32,341 bases of DNA from Acidobacteriota bacterium (GCA_020200025.1 JAIVJN010000009.1:1-32341), one strand, 5' to 3'; shown: positions 17,765 through 26,770, counted from the stretch's first letter. Notes: generated from the sequence alone by a model not told the origin. A program made the numbers and translations.

Positions 17765-18552
17765 AAGATTATCGCTGCGACGACAAAGAAGGGCTCGTCG
17801 CCTATCTTTACGACGAGCTGGGCGCGGAACAGCACCGAGCCGTCGAAGCGCATCTGGCTGTTTGCTCGCTGTGTACCGGCGAGGTCCAGGCGCTCGCAGG
17901 CGTTCGGCAGGAGCTCGGCGCCTGGCTCGCGCCCGAATCCCACCTGGGTGTCGCGATCACGCAACCGCCGGCGCCGGTGCTCCGCCCGGTGCGGTGGCGC
18001 GCGGCGGCGATCCCCGGTTGGGCACAAGTAGCGGCCGCCGTGCTGGTCGTGGCAGCCGGCGCGGCCATCGCCAACGTGCAGGTGCGCTATGACGCGAGTG
18101 GGGTGACCGTGTCCACCGGGTGGACGCCTGTTGTCGCGCCGACGGCTACCGGGACCATCCGACAGGCGGCGGACCCGACGTCGTCTCCCGACGCCGAGTG
18201 GCGCAGCGAGCTGGCAAGCCTCGAAGCCGAGATGCGACAGGAGATACAGGCGCTGCGACCCGCGCAGATCCCGGCCGGCGGGGCCGTGTCGAGCGCCAGC
18301 ACCTCTGAGACCGCCCTCCTGCGGCGCGTGCAAAGTCTGATCGACGCGAGCGAGCGCCGGCAGCAGCAAGAGCTGGCGCTCAGGTTGACGCAATTCGGTC
18401 GGGACGTCGAAGTCCAGCGACGTGCCGATCTCGTGCGTATCGAGCAGGGCGTGGGCCAACTGCAAGGCCGGACTGGCGCCGAAGTCGCTCGACAGCGCGA
18501 GGTGCTCAATTATCTGGTGCGCGTGTCGGGCCGCCAGGTCGTCCCCGAGTAG
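17761..18552 (+). CDS. Zinc-finger anti-sigma factor, membrane-anchored
   Basis: HLAVCSLC (HxxxCxxC), TM-like WAQVAAAVLVVAAGAAIANV, ATGA overlap with the sigma gene. Confidence 0.85.
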   Translation: MKDYRCDDKEGLVAYLYDELGAEQHRAVEAHLAVCSLCTGEVQALAGVRQELGAWLAPESHLGVAITQPPAPVLRPVRWRAAAIPGWAQVAAAVLVVAAGAAIANVQVRYDASGVTVSTGWTPVVAPTATGTIRQAADPTSSPDAEWRSELASLEAEMRQEIQALRPAQIPAGGAVSSASTSETALLRRVQSLIDASERRQQQELALRLTQFGRDVEVQRRADLVRIEQGVGQLQGRTGAEVARQREVLNYLVRVSGRQVVPE

Positions 18553-18558
18553 GTGTGT

Positions 18559-19309
18559 ATGTCAAGGTCGTTCAGCATCATCTCGAATTTCGCCGCAGCT
18601 CTCGCGTTCGCCGTGCCGGCGACCGCGCAAGCTCCGGTTGGCGCTTCTGTGCCGAGCAGCCCGGACGTGAGCTCGGCGGGTGCGCAGGTAACGGCGTCGC
18701 CGAAGAGCCCGGCGCCGACGCGACCTGTGGATCGGACCCAACTTCGCCACCAGATTTACGTGATGGAAGGCGCCCTGGCACGCGCCGTCGAATTCGGCGC
18801 ACAATCGCTCAACCGCGAGATGCGATCGGTCATGCCCGATGTGTTCATGCTTGCGGGCAACGCGCAAGCCCGCGGCGTCTATCTCGACGGGTACGGCATC
18901 TTCTTCGACGTGCAGGTGCCGATCTTGCGGCAGAGCATGATGTGGAGCTTGCGCATGATGCTCGACAAGGACGAGGCGGGCGTCAAGATCGCCGCCCGAG
19001 CGGCCCGCTCCGCTGCCGGTCGACAAGATGTGGGTGCAGGATCCGAACCGCGCCTACACGGAAGCGGTCCAGCGCGCGATCATCGACGCGATGATCGACT
19101 ACAGCGCCCCCATGATCATCGGCGCGGACGATTGGCTGACCGTCGCCGCGCGCGACAATGAGCCGCGCGACACGCTGGCGCCGCAGGATTCGATGGAAGA
19201 GACCGTGACGTTGCTCTACCAAGTCAAAGGGGTGGACCTCGCTGCCTATCGGTCCGGCACCATCGACCGCGAAGAAACCCGTCGCCGAGTCGTCGTCCGC
19301 GAGTTCTAA
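18559..19309 (+). pseudogene. Secreted protein of unknown function interrupted by a one-base frameshift near 18995
   Basis: Frame 18553-19161 carries signal peptide and ...MMLDKDEAGVKIAA; the sensible continuation ERPAPLPVDKMWVQDPNRAYTEAVQRAIIDAMIDYSAPMIIG... is in the +1 frame to 19309. Confidence 0.75.
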
Positions 19310-19392
19310 CGCCTTCGCGGCCGTCGGGAGCCTTTGGGCTCGTTCGGTGTCTTATCGGGGAAGCCCATCGTGATTCGGCGAGAGTAGCCATC

Positions 19393-19893
19393 ATGCGTCG
19401 ACCGACCCTCCCTCACTTCGCGGTCGCGATGTTTTGCGGCCTCTGCCTCGCGGTGGTCGGCGCGGCCTGCAACCGCGTCGCGCCGACCGAGGTGCTCGAA
19501 CCGCTCGATGTTGTCACCGGGTGGTACGACGTTGGCATCGAGGACGGGAAGAACAAAATCGTCCCGAGCGTCTCGGTGAAGCTTCGCAACAAATCCGACC
19601 GCCCCGTCCGATCCGTGCAAATCAACGCCATCTTCAAGCGCGTGGCCGAGGCCGAGATGTGGGGCGAGCACTTCGGCTGGGCGGTCGATCGCGAGCCGCT
19701 CCCCGCTGGCGGCGTCACGCCGCCCGTCGTGCTCCGCTCGGCGCTCGGCTACACCAGCGACGAGGCGCGGCTGAAGATGTTCCAGAATTCTCAGTTCGTG
19801 GATGCCAAAGTCGAAATTTTCCTCAAACAGGGGTCAGGGGTCTGGGCTAAACTCGCCGAGTTTCCCATCGAGCGCCAACTGCTGACCCAGTGA
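19393..19893 (+). CDS. Putative lipoprotein of unknown function
   Basis: Signal peptide MRRPTLPHFAVAMFCGLCLAVVGAAC lipobox; GTGA overlap with the next gene. Confidence 0.75.
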   Translation: MRRPTLPHFAVAMFCGLCLAVVGAACNRVAPTEVLEPLDVVTGWYDVGIEDGKNKIVPSVSVKLRNKSDRPVRSVQINAIFKRVAEAEMWGEHFGWAVDREPLPAGGVTPPVVLRSALGYTSDEARLKMFQNSQFVDAKVEIFLKQGSGVWAKLAEFPIERQLLTQ

Positions 19894-21311
19894 CCTCGCC
19901 ACCATCGCCTCAAAGATCTCCATCCTCGGCGTCTCCTCACCGGCCGGTGTCCCCGGGCGCATCGGTGCTCGAGCGTCGGCTCGGCCCCCTCGACGCCGCG
20001 GCGATCATCGTCTCGAACGTCATCGGCGCCGGCATCCTCTTTACGCCGCCGCAAGTGGCGGCCAACGTCCCCAATGCGTGGTGGTTCCTCGGAGCCTGGC
20101 TCGCCGGCGGCGCTTTGGCGTTCGCTGGCGCCATGGCGTACGCCGAGCTCGCCGCGCTGCGGCCTCGCGCCGGCGGGGAATATGTCTATCTGAATGCGGC
20201 CTACGGGCGGCTCGCAGGCTTTTTGACGGGCTGGACCTCGTTTGTCGCGGGCTTTTCGGGGGCCATGGCGGCGAGCGCCGTGGTCCTGGTCCTCTATCTC
20301 GACCGGTTCATTCCGGGCGCCGCTGATCCCACGCCGTTTTTTTCTATCCCCTTACCGTTCGTGGCGTTGAATGTGTCGCGCCGATCGCTCGTGGCTATCG
20401 CGGCGGTCTTTCTGATGGCGTGGGTGCATCTGCGCGGCGTCGGCCCGGGGCGTGTCGTCAGCAACGTCCTGGCGACGCTCAAAGTGCTGGCCCTGCTGAT
20501 CTTCATCGCCCTCGGGTTCTCGATAGGCGCCGGGTCGGCGGGTAATCTGCAGCAGGCGGCGGGACCGGTCGCGGCCAGTGCCTGGCTCCTCGCGCTCGTG
20601 TCGGTCATGTTCACCTACTCGGGTTGGAACGCCGCCGCGTATGTCGCGGAGGAGATCCGCGACCCGGGCCGCAACGTGCCGCTCGCCCTCGGGCTCGGCA
20701 CCATCGCGGTGATCGCGATCTACTTCTTCCTCAATCTCCTGTACTTGTACGTGCTGCCCGTTAGCGAGTTGGCTCAGGTGAAGGGCAGCGTCCTCGATGT
20801 CATCGCCGATCGGCTCCTCGGGGCCCGAGCGGGCGACATCATGGGTATCGTCTCGATCATCAGCCTGGCGGCTAGCATCAGCGCGATGACCTTCGCCGGG
20901 CCACGCGTGTACTACGCGATGGCGCGTGATGGCCTGTTCTTCCAACGTGCCGCCCGTGTGCACCCCACGTACAGAACGCCAGCCACCGCGATTCTCGCGC
21001 AGGCCGGGTGGGCGAGCGCCCTCATCCTCTCCGGCGGCGCCGACGCGCTCACGCGCTATACGGGCTTCTCGATCACACTCTTTGCCGGCATGGCGGTCGC
21101 CGCGCTGTTCGTCCTGCGCTGGCGCGATCCGGATGCGCCGCGCCCGTTCAAAGCGATCGGTTATCCGGTAGCGCCCGCGATCTTCGTGCTCGCCAGCGCT
21201 GCGATCGTCGTCAACGCCATCATCCGCGATCCGGGACCGTCGGGCGCGGGGCTCATCGTGATATTGGCTGGAATTCCGCTGTTTCTGTGGTTCGGAAGGG
21301 GAGGGCAGTAG
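19890..21311 (+). CDS. APC-superfamily amino acid permease
   Basis: LGPLDAAAIIVSNVIGAGILFTPPQVA, many TM segments, AYAELAALRPRAGGEYVYL. Confidence 0.92.
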   Translation: MTSPPSPQRSPSSASPHRPVSPGASVLERRLGPLDAAAIIVSNVIGAGILFTPPQVAANVPNAWWFLGAWLAGGALAFAGAMAYAELAALRPRAGGEYVYLNAAYGRLAGFLTGWTSFVAGFSGAMAASAVVLVLYLDRFIPGAADPTPFFSIPLPFVALNVSRRSLVAIAAVFLMAWVHLRGVGPGRVVSNVLATLKVLALLIFIALGFSIGAGSAGNLQQAAGPVAASAWLLALVSVMFTYSGWNAAAYVAEEIRDPGRNVPLALGLGTIAVIAIYFFLNLLYLYVLPVSELAQVKGSVLDVIADRLLGARAGDIMGIVSIISLAASISAMTFAGPRVYYAMARDGLFFQRAARVHPTYRTPATAILAQAGWASALILSGGADALTRYTGFSITLFAGMAVAALFVLRWRDPDAPRPFKAIGYPVAPAIFVLASAAIVVNAIIRDPGPSGAGLIVILAGIPLFLWFGRGGQ

Positions 21312-21469
21312 AGTGCAGAATGCAGAGTGCAGAGTAAGTAAAGAGTTAAGAGTTAGTGCAGCGCGAACGATGAAATCGAAATCCGACGCATTCTGCGACG
21401 CACTTCGAATCGTCGTTCAATTTTAAGCTCTGAACTCTGGTAATGACTCTGCGCTGTGCACTCTGCACT
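21312..21469. repeat. Inverted-repeat-bounded small intergenic element A
   Basis: AGTGCAGAATGCAGAGTGCAGAGT (21312-21335) vs reverse complement of ACTCTGCGCTGTGCACTCTGCACT (21446-21469): 21/24 identical. Confidence 0.8.
21365..21418. terminator. Imperfect hairpin between convergent genes (possible bidirectional terminator)
   Basis: gaacgatgaaatcgaa (21365-21380) / ttcgaatcgtcgttc (21404-21418), followed by aattttaag; sits between convergent permease and PEGA genes. Confidence 0.4.
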
Positions 21470-21471
21470 GA

Positions 21472-22377
21472 TTAGGGCTGCGTCTTCAACTCACCCCGGA
21501 AGGTGATCGTCCGGTCGAACTGCACGCGCACGTCGAACGTCAACGGCTCGAAGCCGGGCTTCCGCACTTCGATGCGATAGCCGCCGGGATCGAGCCGCAA
21601 TCCCTGGAAGGTGCCGTCGAAGTCGTCGACGATCCCGGCGTAGTAGCCGTCGACGAACACCTCCGCGTCGCGCGGCGAGACCCTGAGCCTGACGCGGCCG
21701 GTGTCATACCCGCGTGCCCCGTACCACCCCGGGCCGTAGCCCGGTCCGTACCCCAGGCCCCACGAACCCGGCCCGGCAGCGCGCCACGCCCATGGAGAAT
21801 AGTACGAGTAGCCGATTCCAAACCCGCCGTGCCCGTATCCGTATGCGCCATAGCCGTACCCGTAACCCCACGGGTCGTAATACCACGGACTCGGTCGGTA
21901 AACGTAAACTGGGCGGGACGATCGGGGTGCCTCGGCGCGCGACACTGCGCGGCCTCTAACCGGGGAATCCGACTGACCGCGACCGTCGTCTGAAGAACCG
22001 CTCCGACCACGGCGCGCGGCACCCCCCGATGCCCCGCCGTCGCCGCCGCTTCGGCCACCGCCGCTCGATCCGCGTGGCCGTCGAACTCCGCCCTGCTGTT
22101 CAGCATTCGCTGCGGCTGCCCGAACGCTGGCCTCCGCTGGCGTCGGCGAGGACGAGGCCTGATCGGGACCTGATGAGACGATGGGCGCCGGCTCCCGCGC
22201 AGGGCGCGCCTCCGGCGGATTGGGGTTCTCCGCCTGTTGCACGCGCGGCACGGCACGTCGGGCCGCAGGCTCGGGCGGCGCCTCCGGTTCTTGCGCGAAC
22301 GCGGGCGGGGAACTGACCGACATCGCTGTCAGCAGAAAGGCTGTTACGACGACCGACTTCATGATGTCTTCACGCAT
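21472..22377 (-). CDS. Secreted PEGA-domain protein with Gly/Tyr-rich linker
   Basis: Signal peptide; GYGYGAYGYGHGGFGIGYSYY; C-terminal GRVRLRVSPRDAEVFVDGYYAGIVDDFDGTFQGLRLDPGGYRIEVRKPGFEPLTFDVRV (PEGA). Confidence 0.85.
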   Translation of the reverse strand: MREDIMKSVVVTAFLLTAMSVSSPPAFAQEPEAPPEPAARRAVPRVQQAENPNPPEARPAREPAPIVSSGPDQASSSPTPAEASVRAAAANAEQQGGVRRPRGSSGGGRSGGDGGASGGAARRGRSGSSDDGRGQSDSPVRGRAVSRAEAPRSSRPVYVYRPSPWYYDPWGYGYGYGAYGYGHGGFGIGYSYYSPWAWRAAGPGSWGLGYGPGYGPGWYGARGYDTGRVRLRVSPRDAEVFVDGYYAGIVDDFDGTFQGLRLDPGGYRIEVRKPGFEPLTFDVRVQFDRTITFRGELKTQP

Positions 22378-22532
22378 GGATGCGTCCTTCTCGCGGCAGG
22401 CGGACCAGGACGCTCAGACCAGTAGCAACGGTCCTGCCATCGATGAGCCGTGCAAGTGACGCGCTATTCCTCGCCGCAAGGTGCTCGTGTGTGCCTCGTG
22501 TCCTACCCATGCAGCACCGGCGTCACCGTTTC

Positions 22533-22563
22533 TTGACAGTGGTCGAGCCCCACGTGCTAGCCT
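22533..22563 (+). promoter_or_regulatory. Candidate promoter for hslVU
   Basis: TTGACA (22533-22538) and extended TGC-TAGCCT (22555-22563); spacer 19 bp is longer than ideal. Confidence 0.35.
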
Positions 22564-22569
22564 CCAGAG

Positions 22570-23097
22570 ATGGTCCATGCCACGACCATCCTCGCTGTCC
22601 GACACAAGGATGCGGCCGTCGTTGCTGGAGATGGCCAGGTCACGCTGGGCACCACGGTGGTCAAACGCAGCGCCCGCAAGATCCGCCGGCTCTACAACGA
22701 GAGCGTCCTGGCCGGCTTTGCCGGGTCGGCGGCCGATTCCTTTGCGCTCTTCGCGCGCTTCGAAGCCAAACTCGACCAGTACCGCGGCAACCTCGAACGA
22801 TCGGCCGTGGAGCTCGCAAAAGAATGGCGGAGCGATCGCGTGCTGCGTCGGCTCGAAGCGATGTTGGTCGTCCTCGATCGGCGCAGCATGTTTCTCCTGT
22901 CCGGTACGGGCGATCTCATCGAGCCCGATGATGGCATCGTCGGCATCGGGTCGGGCGGCCCCTTCGCCCAAGCGGCGGCGAAGGCGCTGGTCCGACACAG
23001 CGACTTGCCGGCTCGGGCGATCGCTGAAGAGGCGATGCGCGTCGCTGCCGAGATCTGTATCTATACGAACGACCATCTCACCGTCGAAGAATTGTGA
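22570..23097 (+). CDS. hslV: ATP-dependent protease subunit HslV
   Basis: [42 protein letters not shown], canonical HslV. Confidence 0.97.
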   Translation: MVHATTILAVRHKDAAVVAGDGQVTLGTTVVKRSARKIRRLYNESVLAGFAGSAADSFALFARFEAKLDQYRGNLERSAVELAKEWRSDRVLRRLEAMLVVLDRRSMFLLSGTGDLIEPDDGIVGIGSGGPFAQAAAKALVRHSDLPARAIAEEAMRVAAEICIYTNDHLTVEEL

Positions 23098-23107
23098 CTG
23101 AAGAATC

Positions 23108-24481
23108 GTGATCAAGCTTCCTGAGCACACCAGCACCACGATCGAAGCCCTCACGCCGCGGCAGATTGTGGCGGAGCTCGACAAGTATGTGGTCGGGCAA
23201 AAGGCTGCCAAGCGCGCGGTGGCGATCGCGCTGCGCAATCGCATGCGACGGCAAAAGCTGTCGCCTGAGCTCGCCGAGGAAGTTGCGCCAAAGAACATCT
23301 TGATGATTGGGCCGACCGGTGTCGGCAAGACCGAGATCGCGCGCCGGCTGGCGAAGCTGGCACAGAGTCCCTTCATCAAAGTCGAGGCGTCGAAGTTCAC
23401 CGAGGTCGGCTACGTGGGTCGGGACGTCGAGTCGATGGTCCGCGATCTCGTCGAGCTGGCCGTCGATATGATTCGCGAGGAACAGGTCGAGAAAGTGCGC
23501 GGCAAGGCACGGCAGGCAGCCGAAGAGCGGTTGCTCGATCTACTGCTGCCGCCAACAAAGCCGTATGCGCCCGACGAAGACCCCGCCCGCGGCGGAGAAG
23601 GCCAGCGCACGCGCGAGCGTATCCGCGAGCAGCTTCGGGCCGGCCGTCTCGATGAGCGCGTCGTCGAGATCGAAGTCACGGGCAAAGGCTTTCCGTCGCT
23701 CGAGATCATCGCGGGAACGTCGGTCGAAGAGGTCGAGTTCAACCTCAAAGACATGTTGCCGGGGATCTTTCAAGGCCGCACCAAGCGTCGCCGTGTCCCG
23801 GTTCCCGAGGCTCTCGAGGCGCTCGCTCAGGAAGAAGAGCAAAAGCTCGTCGATATGGAATCGGTCGCGCGGATGGCCGTTGAACGCGTCGAGCAAGCCG
23901 GCATCATCTTCGTTGACGAGATCGACAAAGTCGCGGGCCGCGAGGGCGGCCATGGTCCGGACGTCAGCCGTGAGGGCGTGCAACGCGACATCCTGCCCAT
24001 CGTCGAGGGCACGACGGTGAACACGAAGCACGGGATGGTGCGGACCGACCACATCCTCTTCATCGCCGCTGGCGCGTTTCACGTCTCGAAGCCGTCAGAC
24101 CTCATCCCCGAGCTCCAAGGGCGGTTTCCGATTCGCGTCGAGCTCGAGGCGCTGGGTCAAGCCGAGTTCGTGCGGATCCTCACCGAGCCGCGCAACGCGC
24201 TCGTCAAGCAGTACATCGCCCTCATCGATACGGAGGGCGTCTCATTGACGTTCACCGACGATGCGATTCAGTTGATTGCGGAGTTTGCCGCCCTGGTCAA
24301 CGAGCGCACCGAGAACATCGGCGCACGCCGGCTCCATACCGTGATGGAACGGCTTCTCGACGAGATCTCCTTCGAAGGCTCGGACCTCACCGAGAAGGCC
24401 ATCTCGATCGACGCCGCCTACGTCCGGCGCATGCTCGCCGACATCGTCAAGAACGAAGACCTGTCGCGCTACATCCTGTGA
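23108..24481 (+). CDS. hslU: ATP-dependent protease ATPase subunit HslU (GTG start)
   Basis: [62 protein letters not shown]. Confidence 0.98.
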   Translation: MIKLPEHTSTTIEALTPRQIVAELDKYVVGQKAAKRAVAIALRNRMRRQKLSPELAEEVAPKNILMIGPTGVGKTEIARRLAKLAQSPFIKVEASKFTEVGYVGRDVESMVRDLVELAVDMIREEQVEKVRGKARQAAEERLLDLLLPPTKPYAPDEDPARGGEGQRTRERIREQLRAGRLDERVVEIEVTGKGFPSLEIIAGTSVEEVEFNLKDMLPGIFQGRTKRRRVPVPEALEALAQEEEQKLVDMESVARMAVERVEQAGIIFVDEIDKVAGREGGHGPDVSREGVQRDILPIVEGTTVNTKHGMVRTDHILFIAAGAFHVSKPSDLIPELQGRFPIRVELEALGQAEFVRILTEPRNALVKQYIALIDTEGVSLTFTDDAIQLIAEFAALVNERTENIGARRLHTVMERLLDEISFEGSDLTEKAISIDAAYVRRMLADIVKNEDLSRYIL

Positions 24482-24530
24482 TCGCTCCAGGACCCCGCCT
24501 ACGCGACCTGGTCCACAAGTATCGGCGAGG

Positions 24531-24573
24531 CCAACCAGGTTGCGTTGTCCCAGAGCGAGGCCAACCCGGTTGC
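24531..24573. repeat. Paired-dyad element, copy 5 (direct-repeat configuration)
   Basis: gcgaggCCAACCAGGTTGC (dyad 24531-24543) and gcgaggCCAACCCGGTTGC (dyad 24561-24573), offset 30 bp. Confidence 0.85.
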
Positions 24574-24582
24574 CATCTTCGA

Positions 24583-25866
24583 ATGCTCGCGATCCTGCTG
24601 CTCGTGTCCGCGACGGTCGTCGCGTGCGGCAAGAAAGGCCCACCGCTGGCGCCGTTACGGCGGGTGCCGGCGGCGGCTACTGGCCTTGCCGCAGAACGAT
24701 ATGCCAGCGACGTGTTCGTCAGATTGACCGTACCGTCGACGAACATCGAGGGCGTCGGCGCTGCCGATCTGAGCCGCATGGAGGTCTACGCCATCACCGC
24801 CGCACGCCTGCTCGCGGCCGCGGATGTGCAGACGGCGGCGTTTCGCGACCGCGCCACCCTCATCGCCAGCGAGTCCGTTCGCCGCCCATTGCCACCGCCA
24901 CCACCCCCGGAGCCCGGCATGCCGCCGCTTCCGGCGCTGCCGCTCGAGCCTGGGCTCGATCAGGGCGCCGAGATCGTCGTGCGCGAAGGGCTGACACCTT
25001 CTGCCGCCGACGTGGTGCCGCTGGCGGATGCGGCGTCCCTGGTGCAGCCGGACGGAGACTCCACCGCGTGGGTGGGTCCTTTGATGGCTCCAGACGCCAG
25101 CAGCGGTCCGCGTCGCTACTACGTGGCGGTGGGTGTGACGCCGAACGGTCGCTACGGTGCCGCGTCGGCGCCCGTATCCGTTCCGCTCGCTGCGCCCACG
25201 GGCGCTCCCTCCGAACTGCGCATCGGCTATGACGAGCAGGCGTTTACCGTACGCTGGTCTCCGCCAGGTGATGCTCGAGTCGCCGAGGCGCCTTCGCCGC
25301 CCAACGGCCTCCTGCCCTCGCGACCCTTGACGCCGCCGTTGCCGGCGACGCGCTACGACGTCTATGCGGTCGACCGTGGCGCGCCGAATGCCGCACCGGT
25401 GCAAGTTCCCGACGCGATCAACGATGAGCCGCTCACCGCCCCCGAGCTCAAGATCATGGGTGTGACGTTCGGTAAGGAGCGGTGCTTCGCGGTCCGCTCG
25501 GTCGACGTGCGCGGCGGCTCGACGATCCGCGGTCCGCTGTCCGTACCGGCCTGTGCCATACCGGTCGACACCTTTGCGCCCGCCGCGCCACGAAATCTCC
25601 AGGCGGTCTCCGGCGCGGGCACCATCAGCCTCATTTGGGAGGCGAATACGGAAGCGGATCTCGCCGGCTATCTCGTCTTGCGCGGCGACGTGCCGGGTGA
25701 CACACTGACGCCGCTCACGTCGGCTCCGATCAGGGAACCGCGGTTCGACGATGCCAAGGTCGAGGCTGGCAGACGCTATGTCTACATCGTCGTCGCGGTG
25801 GATACGGCGGCGCCGCCGAACACGAGCCCGCAGTCGAACCGGGCTGAAGAGACGGCGAGACAATGA
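24583..25866 (+). CDS. Lipoprotein with fibronectin type III-like domains
   Basis: ATG at 24583: MLAILLLVSATVVACGKKGPPLAPLRR lipobox; Fn3-like APRNLQAVSGAGTISLIWEANTEADLAGYLVLRG. The ORF-track extension to 24478 is translated repeat DNA. Confidence 0.8.
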   Translation: MLAILLLVSATVVACGKKGPPLAPLRRVPAAATGLAAERYASDVFVRLTVPSTNIEGVGAADLSRMEVYAITAARLLAAADVQTAAFRDRATLIASESVRRPLPPPPPPEPGMPPLPALPLEPGLDQGAEIVVREGLTPSAADVVPLADAASLVQPDGDSTAWVGPLMAPDASSGPRRYYVAVGVTPNGRYGAASAPVSVPLAAPTGAPSELRIGYDEQAFTVRWSPPGDARVAEAPSPPNGLLPSRPLTPPLPATRYDVYAVDRGAPNAAPVQVPDAINDEPLTAPELKIMGVTFGKERCFAVRSVDVRGGSTIRGPLSVPACAIPVDTFAPAAPRNLQAVSGAGTISLIWEANTEADLAGYLVLRGDVPGDTLTPLTSAPIREPRFDDAKVEAGRRYVYIVVAVDTAAPPNTSPQSNRAEETARQ

Positions 25867-25868
25867 CG

Positions 25869-26002
25869 GAGTGCAGAGTGCAGAGTAAGTGCCGAGTGCC
25901 AGTGCAAAGGTGCATTACCTGCCAGCTGCCAACTGCCATCGGCTATCTGTCAACTCGGCCCTCTGCACTCTGAACTGTGCACTCACTCTGCACTCTGCAC
26001 TC
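25869..26002. repeat. Inverted-repeat-bounded small intergenic element B
   Basis: GAGTGCAGAGTGCAGAGT (25869-25886) and perfect reverse complement ACTCTGCACTCTGCACTC (25985-26002). Confidence 0.88.
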
Positions 26003-26011
26003 TGAACTCAT

Positions 26012-26770
26012 ATGGACAAGATCTTCAGAATCCGCCAAGGTATGGGCGGCCGCTACGCGGTGGAGCGCGACGGCGGCTTGTATTGGCTCGAAGGCGATAT
26101 CTTCGGACACTATCACTGCGGGGCGTTGATCGATGAACCGGGCCTCAAGTTCGTGGCTCCCGTTCAACCGCAGAAGATCATGGCCATCGGGTTGAACTAC
26201 AAGGACCACGCCGCCGAGATGAACAAGACGCTTCCCGTGGAGCCGCTGGTGTTCATGAAACCGGCCTCGTCGACGATTGGGCCCGATGCGTCGATTCGGC
26301 TGCCGATGTGGGCGGGGCGGATCGATCACGAGGCCGAGATGGCGATCGTCATCGGGCGGCGGGCCTACCAGGTAGTGGCAGAGCATGCCATGGACTATGT
26401 GCTGGGCGTCACGTGTCTGAATGACGTGACGGCGCGCGATCTGCAGGCCAAAGATGTCCAGTACACGCGGGCGAAGGGGTTCGACACCTTCTCGCCCATC
26501 GGACCCTGCGTCGCCGTCGGCGTGGACCCCGCGTCGCTCGCCATCGAGGGCTGGGTGAACGGCGACAAGCGGCAATCGTCGAACACGAACCAGTTGATCT
26601 TTGCCGTGCCCGAGTTGGTGGCCTTCGTCAGCCGATTCGCGACGCTCGAACCGGGTGACATCATCTCCACAGGCACGCCTTCGGGTGTCGGTCCCCTCAA
26701 GCCCGGTGACCGCGTGATGGTGAAGATCGAGGGAGTGGGAGCCTTGAGTAATCCTTGTGTAGCCGATTGA
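26012..26770 (+). CDS. Fumarylacetoacetate hydrolase (FAH) family protein
   Basis: KIMAIGLNYKDHAAEMNK, PLVFMKPASSTIGP, DHEAEMAIVIGRRA, GVTCLNDVTARDLQ, DIISTGTPSGVGP. Confidence 0.93.
   Translation: MDKIFRIRQGMGGRYAVERDGGLYWLEGDIFGHYHCGALIDEPGLKFVAPVQPQKIMAIGLNYKDHAAEMNKTLPVEPLVFMKPASSTIGPDASIRLPMWAGRIDHEAEMAIVIGRRAYQVVAEHAMDYVLGVTCLNDVTARDLQAKDVQYTRAKGFDTFSPIGPCVAVGVDPASLAIEGWVNGDKRQSSNTNQLIFAVPELVAFVSRFATLEPGDIISTGTPSGVGPLKPGDRVMVKIEGVGALSNPCVAD

Noticed and set aside
24478-24582. N-terminal extension of the Fn3 lipoprotein (MIAPGPRL...RGQPGC)
   Set aside because: It is the translated paired-dyad repeat; the ATG at 24583 begins a proper lipoprotein signal peptide.
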